From Bombyx mori (taxonomy: Eukaryota > Arthropoda > Insecta > Lepidoptera > Bombycidae), in NCBI RefSeq assembly GCF_030269925.1, contig NC_085114.1:11922001-11986000 (forward strand): DNA of 64,000 nt. The letters are read 5' to 3'. A program made the position numbers and the translations under genes. Shown piece after piece: positions 13,501 through 22,500 of the stretch (positions are counted from its first letter, which is position 1; each line of letters opens with the position of its first letter). The notes under the pieces were generated by a model that worked only from the letters and a program-made list of their open reading frames with translations, did not search any database and was not told the DNA's origin.

Positions 13501-16500
13501 GGTTTCCTAAAGAACCTAACGCCAGGGAACAATGGATTGACGTGACAGGTAGAGGAAACTGTAGACAAAGACGAGTACTATTTGCTCTAAACATTTTACT
13601 GAAAATGATTTTACCATAAAAAAATCAAAATACACTTAGTTTTGAAAAATTCATTCGCAATTAATAGCAAGCGCCAACTGCTTAACAAATACGTTTTATT
13701 CCAGGGACAGTGACTATTTGTAATTAACAAAAGTAAAATTGTTTTTTTTTTTTCAATATTTATTTCATGTTTCAGTTTCTCCATTCATTCATCAGATAAT
13801 TTATCGATAAAGAATATCGATTTTATCAAGAACTAGCGTGTATGAACATTTTTATTCCCTTTTTGCGTGTGTGAGTGTGTATGCCTACGGGTGTTTTGTG
13901 CTAGTTTGCGAACGAATATCTGTCCTGAGATTTATGTGTGGGTGTTTTTGTTGTGTGCGAAATACTTGTAATCACAGTATGTGTATGTGTAGAAATTAAA
14001 ATAGTGGGGATGAAGCGGCGACACTGGTTCTGATACAAAATTAGAGCAAAGGCCTTTCCAACCTTATTTATCTATTCCGTGGTGATACCCACCCGCGCGG
14101 ACTCGCTAGAGGTCCTACCACTAGTAATTACGCAAATAACAATTTTTTGGATTTGATTTTTATTACACGATATTTTTCCTTCACCGTGGAAATCAATCGT
14201 GAACATTTGTTGAGCACGTATTTCATTAGAAAAATTGGTACCCGCCTGAGATTCCAACACCGGTGCATCGCTCAACACGAATGCACCGGACGTCTCTCAC
14301 CGACGAAATCGAAGACTTCTGGTTTGATTTGATTTGATGTACATGGTGCTGGTTTCAGGAGCACGTGGGCGAGTGGAGCAGCCGGGCGGTGCGGCTGTAC
14401 CGCGTGGAGCTCGGCATGGGCTACCTCGAGCTGCCGCAGCCCGGGCCCGCGCCGCTGTCCCGGGGCGCGCTCGCCACTAGGAACGTTTACATCCTCGACG
14501 CGCACCTCGACGTCTTCGTCTGGTCAATATCTACTTATCCTTAGTCGAAATTTAACAGTGATTAAAGAGCTTATTTAGGAATTTTTTTCGGGAATGCAAA
14601 GAACTTACTGGTGGTAGGACCTCTTGTGTGTGAAGGGTGGGGCAGCCGTTGTAACTATACTGAGATCTTAGAACTTATATCTCAAGGTGGGTGGCGCATT
14701 TACGTTGTAGATGTCTATGGGCTCCAGTAACCACTTCACCCGGTGGGCTGTGAACTCGTCCACCCATCTAAGCAATAAAAAAAAAAGAAGAGTGATGTTG
14801 TGTGAAATGTTTTGTTTTGTCTACTTAGTGTTTCTTCAGGTTTAAATATCTAATAACGATGGTTTGTTAGCTGTTTAATATCTCTGAAACTGCACAAATG
14901 TAACAAAGTCGCTGGACGTAGCTTCTCGGGATCCTCCAAAAAGTTCACTGAAAAGATCTCAATAAATAACCACCATTTTACTGAGAGTAGAAAAAAGAAG
15001 AGAAAAAAAGAACTTTAAAAAACGATGCATTCTAATTTAATTTAATTTGATTATTTCGCGATTAAAATAGGAATATGATTTATTATTATTACGATTACTG
15101 GTGGCCCGGATGCCTTTCCAGTTTCATAAGAACAGGTGGGCGAGCGAGGGCTCAACCAGGAGGAGTGGGACTTGCTAACAGCTACCCGAGCGCCTCTAAA
15201 GCAGACCTAACAACTCAAGAGTAGGTGCTTCGCGAATGAATCTACTACCGGATCGGAATCGCAACCCGCTGAGAAGATCCGGCGAGAAACTCAGCGGGCT
15301 GATGTTTAGGTTAGGTTGCACGTCGAACTCTTTGCCTGTCTGCCCTGGTGGTAGAGCTAAACGCGTCAGGAATATGATCTACGATCGCCCATCGCCTGTT
15401 GCACTTAAAACGTAACGGGGACTGGTTAGAATGAATGAATGATGAATGATTGAATGGATAATGAATGAATGATTTATTTTATTTCAGACAACAAAAGTCC
15501 ATATGTGTACATAGCATCATTGAAACATACTTAAAATTAACAAAACCAATCAAATAAAAAAGATACATTTATTAAAAATAATCATCAGTTGAATACATTT
15601 TAAATATGTTATCTATGACAACGCTTGTAGCTAAAAGTAAGTATTGTACTTTTTGACGAAGCATTTTGCTGATAACTCTATTTCTGTAATCTGACGAACC
15701 GTGTTGCGGATAATAACATGTACCTTTAGGTTATTTATGAATATTATGTTCTTTTTTTATAATAAATTATATTTGTTATGTATAATAAAAAGAGAGTTGA
15801 AATAAAACAAATCACACAACTTCTTTTTAAATATTCCATTCAACTGATAATGACTTCGAACCAACCATTATTATTATTTAGTCCGCCAGTGAACCATAGT
15901 ACAATGGTTCAAGTACCGACAGTCATAACGGTCTATTAATGCCTAGAAAGTACTATAATTTAGTCTCCATACAGGTTCGGTAAGAAGTCCTCCCGGCTGG
16001 TGCGAGCAGCTGCGGTGAAGCTCGCGCAGGAGCTGTTCAACATGGTGACGCGGCCGCCGCACGCGCTCGTCACGCGTCTCCAAGAAGGGACCGAGACACA
16101 GGTGCGTTTGACCAAAACAACTAAGTATAAAAAAGTGTTATCAACGCCATCTATGATTCATAGACGTCACGCTGCGTCGATCGCGTATATGCGTAAGCAG
16201 CGCAGCACAGATCGTTGTGCCGAGGTTTGGTGAGGTCTTACTGGTGACAGGACCTGTTCTGAGTCCGCACGGGTAAGTACCACCGCCCGGCCTATTTCTG
16301 CCATGAAGCAGTAATGCGTTTCGGTTTGAAGAGCGGGGCAGCCGTTGTAACTATACTGAGACCTTAGAACTTATATCTCAAGGTGGGTGGCGCATTTACG
16401 TTGTAGATGTCTATGGGCTACAGTAACCACTTAACACCAGGTGTCACAATAAATCATTCATTCATCATTCATTCACAGGACACTTACTTAGGAATGTGTG

Positions 16501-19500
16501 ACGTCATAGAAATATTTTTCTGGAGAGTAGTAAAATTAATTAGCTTACATTTGTATAAATAAATCGTAACTCGATTATGTTTTGTCTTCACCTACTATAC
16601 ACCTTGCTAATAAAACCGCAAACGCCACCTAGTTAATTTTTAGTAATACTGATTCAAATATTCACAGTGCTTGAGTTATACCTGATATTCTGAAAGTGAT
16701 CGTACATAAAAAATATATATAAGTATATATTTCCATAAACTTTGAAACAGTAACCCGTCTGTGACTGTATTTTTGGAGTTTACTCCTTTAGAATCGATTT
16801 ACATATATAGGCCCGGGGTATGAAAATTATGGGGACCAAAATCGTACTAGCATGTCACACGAAATGCGTTATGCGCCTGATTGGCTCCTGATTGCGTGAT
16901 GCGTGCGCGCGCCAATCAGGAGCCAACGCGCGGCCGCGTTATCGCAGGTGACGCCGGGCTGCTGCGCCGGCAGTCCGCCACAAAGCCTCGTACTGATCGC
17001 GCGTTTCTCTCATTATTGTATTTTCATATATTTGTTAGTCGTTTGTTTTGTGTCTCGTTAATTTGTTAATAATCTGTAGTGTATCGTGTTGTCGTAATAT
17101 AGAACTATTTCTCGTATTGTTTCGTTTAATTTTTTATATCCAGTAAACTCCAGTCGTGCGTCGGAGCGGACACACACACTTTTTTTTATTACATTTAATT
17201 TAGGCCTTCTTTAGGATTCTTGTTCTTTAGGCCAAATCATCATTTGACTTATGTATTATAACAAAAAATGTAAAGTTAATAAAATAGCATAATCATGTAA
17301 AGTAGATTAATTGATTTTTTTATTATTATCTTAATTGAATTGATTTCAAAATTTAATTAGGTGTTCAAAACGTATTTCCTGGGCTGGGACGAAATCATAG
17401 CGGTGGACTTCACGAGAACTGCAGAGTCTGTGGCGAGGACCGGGGTAGACCTCGCCAGCTGGGCCAAACAACAGGAGACTAAGTTAGTTTTAACTAGCTA
17501 CTTACTAACTAGCTAACTAGACAAATTTGATGAATACAAACACATAACGAGCGACCCGTATGCTCATCTGCCTGTAATGGTATTTTAAAAAACTCATAAA
17601 AACTCTAAACAAGGTTATGGACTCATACTGGATCTGGTAATGGATAATCAGAATCAATGTTTTTTTTCTTCGTATAAGTGTTTTCATGCGTTTTTAAATG
17701 CCGAGCCAAACTTGGACCGCGGTCTGACCGTTAGTACCTGCCAGTATAATTTAATGATATTCTAATTTCTTAGCTCTGCGTTCAATTCTGACGTACTAGC
17801 CTGAAATTTATTTTTCCAAATACCGAACATTTTTACTAAATACCTTTGAATTAATTATAATTATATAATAATGTTACGCGCTGGGGTTCGGGATTAATAA
17901 AAATTCTACTAAATTACAAGTTAACACTGTATTCAACACTTAGGACACTTAAAACACTTCACTACACTTTAAAATTCTCAATTCGCTTCTTTAGCTTCGT
18001 TTCAGGTGATGCGTTCGCTGTTTCGCTTCAAGAAGTTCCGATTACTGACTAACTGCGTGCCATCCCTACAACGTTTTTATAGTTGATACCATATTTTATA
18101 GTCAATACCACATCCCTAGAGTTATCGCGAATATTCCACACATCTCTAGTATTGTGTTTCCGCTATCTGACAATAGATGGCGTTGTACTTCTCGAGCGCA
18201 CTAGGTGCTACTAGATCCCTCGATATTCGTTCGACTATTCGGCGATAGATGGCATTGCTCTTACCGGCGTAACAATAACTGTATGTGTTTAAAGCAATTC
18301 TAAACATGAAGTTTGTATGACTGTTTTTTGAATTTTGAAACACAATAATAATTGTGGCAACATAGTCATTGTAACTCAATCAAAAATTTTGGTTGTACGT
18401 GCACGTGTTGTAACTATATTAAAACAAAATAAAAATAACTTTTCTCTGAATATATCTAATTATTGAAGCGACCAGTACAAATTACAGTCCACGCTCTACA
18501 CAATATGAACAATGTTAAAATCAACTAGTAGCGATGCCAATGAGATGTTGTTGAATAATTTGAACAGGGCCGATCTATCAGCGCTGTTCACGCCGAGGCA
18601 GCCGGCGATGACGGCGTCAGAAGCGAAGACCCTCGCAGACGAGTGGAACGAAGACCTGGAAGCGATGGAGGCCTTCGTGCTGGAGGGACGCCACTTCGTC
18701 CGGTTGCCCGAGAACGAACTGGGGGTCTTCTACAGCTGTGATTGCTACGTGTTCCTCTGCAGATATGTCTTGTGTCCTGATGTAAGTCTGTACGCTTGCG
18801 TACTGGTAGCGAGGGGTATAGCCAGGTGGGGGACGAACAAACCTGTTGATATTTTCTTTTTTCGATAAATATTATTTTTCTTGTCTACGCAAAGATGGTA
18901 TTTTTGCTCAAAAAGCAGGTTTTGGTATTTTTGGTCAAAAAGCAGATACATTTCTACAATAGGCGGTCTTATCGCTAATAGCGATATCTTCCAGACAACC
19001 GTTTAATTTACAGAAATTCTGGAAAATACAAAAATATAGTAGGTATGTTGCGGTGTACTGTAGACAATACATTTTGAATTTACACAATATAGTTTTTATT
19101 AATTTTATATTAAATTGTGTTTTTTTTTTAATACCAGGCCGAGGAAGAGAGCGAGGGCTCCAACGTGGATCACGAGACGGAAGACGACGGTGAATCCGCC
19201 ACCTGGGTCGTGTACTTCTGGCAGGGACGTAGGGCTCCCAACATGGGCTGGCTGACGTTCACCTTCGGTCTTGAGAGGAAGTTCAAGCAGCTCTGCAAGC
19301 GCCTTGAGGTCGTCCGGACGCACCAGCAGCAAGAGAGCCTCAAGTTCCTCTCGCACTTCCACAGGCAATTCGTGCTCAGAGACGGCAAGAGGAATCTTAA
19401 ACCGGTAGGGACCTAAATAGTATCTTATGGCCATAATTATATAGTTGATATTGACTTGTAACCGACTCGGTGGTGTTGTTATTAGCGCTTCTAACTGATG

Positions 19501-22500
19501 GGCATGTCTTTAATACCTGTGTATGTATTTATTTAAATATACTAGCTGTACTCGTCCGCTTCGCTTGGAATTTAAAATTAACATTATTATTTCTCACCCC
19601 CACAAACATTCTCATCATCAACGCCCCCGCAACCGGTGTAGGGATTCCAACACTCACATCAATATTAGCCTATCCATGAAGTGCATGTATTTTTTATATG
19701 GATACCAAGTTTCAAGTCAATCGGATGCATGGTTCAGTAGTTATAGCGGAACATCCGTAAAAACCACTGTAGATTTATATATTAGTATAGATATAACTAT
19801 GTATTTCAATCCCTGGTTTCCATAGTACAGGAAAACCTAGTTTTGCACTAAGAAACCGAATGTAACTGTTCTCCAGTTATGTGAAAGCTTTCGCCATCAA
19901 AAAAACACGGCTTGAGATTCAGCTTGTTACAATTTATTGTATTTTTGTTTGGTTTTTTATTAATGCTTCTTAAATTAATTTTAGAGCGTAATCAATAATT
20001 CAAAAATTTTTAGGAACTCATTCTCACTCAGTCCTTTTAGGCCACGACGACTTCAAAATGTCCATTGAGACAGATATAAAAACGGGTAAAAAGCATCGAT
20101 ACAGGAGAGAAAGGAACGGGACTATTCTCGATTTCTCGATGCGCTCTCAATTATGTGGAAATATTTTTGTAGGTATAACGACGAAAGGGAGATCTTCCGC
20201 CGAGCGAGTGATATTGTTCGGTAGACCGACGGTCCGAATGTTGTTGTTCGGAACTTGTATATATGCAAGCTTATGTTTAAAATATCGTAAGCGAGATTCA
20301 GGCATCTGTCAAATATCTTGCGTTGTATGATGGTTACCGCCACAATTTTCAAACGACGCATCCGTGAATTTGAGAGATTTAATCTGTCGGTGACTTGTTA
20401 TACCAGGAGGGTCGTCTGCCCGTCGAGTTGTTCGAGCTGCGTAGTAACGGCTCCGCGCTCTGCACCAGGCTGGTCCAGGTCAAAGCGGAGGCGTCCCAAC
20501 TGAACAGTGCCTTCTGGTGAGTAAGAAACCTAAACGTCAAGTTCGCTGGTGTACCGTCCAAGTGTACATCAATTACTTAAAAATTAAACAGTAATCAAAC
20601 TATACTGAGACCTTAGAACTGATATCACAAGGTGGATGACACATTTACATCGTAGATGTCTATGGGCTCCAGTAACCACTTAACACTAGGTGGGCTGTGA
20701 GCTCGTCCACCCATCAAAGCAAAAAAAAAAGCAGATGAATGGATGTAGGTTCATACATGCCCTTCGGCATGATAACGTGAACGCAGTCACGTTACTTTCC
20801 TACAAACATGATATCAAAGTTTCAATAGTCAATAAAACGACTCACCCACTCTTCGAAGAATTAGGCAGGATAGTACCTATATTTGACTGTGACAGGGAAT
20901 CGAACACGGTTTGACTAAGACAATAAACAGTATCGCAAAATACTACACAAAAGAGACGATCGGACTATAGGTGGTACAATATATGAGGCCGTCAGCACAA
21001 AAGTGGCCTAATCCACAATTCATTTTCATGCTTATATATTGCAATTTATTTAAAACATAATAAATTTTGATGCAAAATCGGCCTATCCCTAATTTCATCC
21101 GTAGATAACAGATGACTTTGTAAACATCATTTTAGCGCGTATTTTTTTTGAAGTGAAACTTTTAGAATCGTGATTTCAAACTCGATGAAACGAAAAAATA
21201 AGTCCATAGAGACACAAACACATAAATGTATAGGATTCAGCCGGCGAGACAATGAGATAGAACACATTAGACGTTCTCGGACTCCTCTTTGTGCGACTCT
21301 TCGTAGCATCGCCACTATCGTCTACTAAACATTGTCCATATGTATGCTCCTGTGTAGTAGGATAGTCAGTATATCGAGTAATATCGACGCTTGAAAGGCA
21401 AACTAACTGACTAAGGTGACTAAGCGACAATAACTGCTTTATACATAAATGATAGGCAATATCCATATTCGATGCGCAAAGAAAATTATATTTCTAGGTC
21501 TATTAAAATCATTTCAATCCTACAGCTAGATTCGTTAAAATAGAAATTTTTTCAGGTATTTCAACTTTAAATTAGTCTACTGTAAAGTTCACGCATTGTC
21601 ACTTAGTCACGTTTGCCTTTCAAGCGCCGATATCTATATCTATACCTTATTTATAAGTTTCACTTCTTATGTGACTTGCACACACACACACACTTTTTTG
21701 CCTACGAAGTATTGTAAAGGTAAATTCGAACCTCATTATCTCCGTACTAACTATGGTAAGCTTGGCCACTTTTGCGCTGACTACCTCATATAGAATTTTT
21801 TTTTTTTTTTTTTTTTTCTCTATATTTATCTGCAATCGGCTCTATAGCCATAATCAGATGTGTTCCAAGAGGTTCGAGTTGTGGATGACATAACATTAAA
21901 TGTCATCAATTACAGCAGTAGATTTAATATCTTTGGTCATGGATCTGGTGGTCTTTGGTCTTTGGTGGATCATATAGAAGTGGGTAAACGATTTTTATTT
22001 TATTGCAGCTACATTTTAAACGTACCGCTGGAAGGTAACGGGGAAACGTCGTCCGCCATCGTGTACGCGTGGATCGGGAGCAAAAGCGACCCCGACTCCG
22101 CGCGACTCATCGAGCAAATGGCCGAAGATAAGTTCAACAACCCGTGGGTCAGCCTACAGGTAACTAATGTCCTCCAACGACTCAGTGACTCCATATAACC
22201 CGTCCAAATCAAACCTTCAAAAAGTGTTCCCTATCTCTTTTTAACAGTCTCCTTAGAAGAGGATGAACGATCTGCTTTCGAAGAGTCTGTTTAATACAAA
22301 TTGAGCGTCAAGTACACGCCGGATATTCAGACAAAACAATGAATTGTTGTCATTAAGAACGTTTAAATGTCGGATGTTACTCGCAGCACTAAAGATAATC
22401 TCAGGGACATGGCTACGAGATATACTACAAAATTATACCATGAAATGCAATAAATTGTGATGCCATTGCAAGCATTGATTTACCTGTATTCAAGTATTTA

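Noticed and set aside
18512..18567. ATG at 18512 as the start of a separate protein
   Set aside because: The acceptor AACAG at 18567 joins exon 16 in frame to ADLSALF, the known fliI order. The upstream codons are intron.
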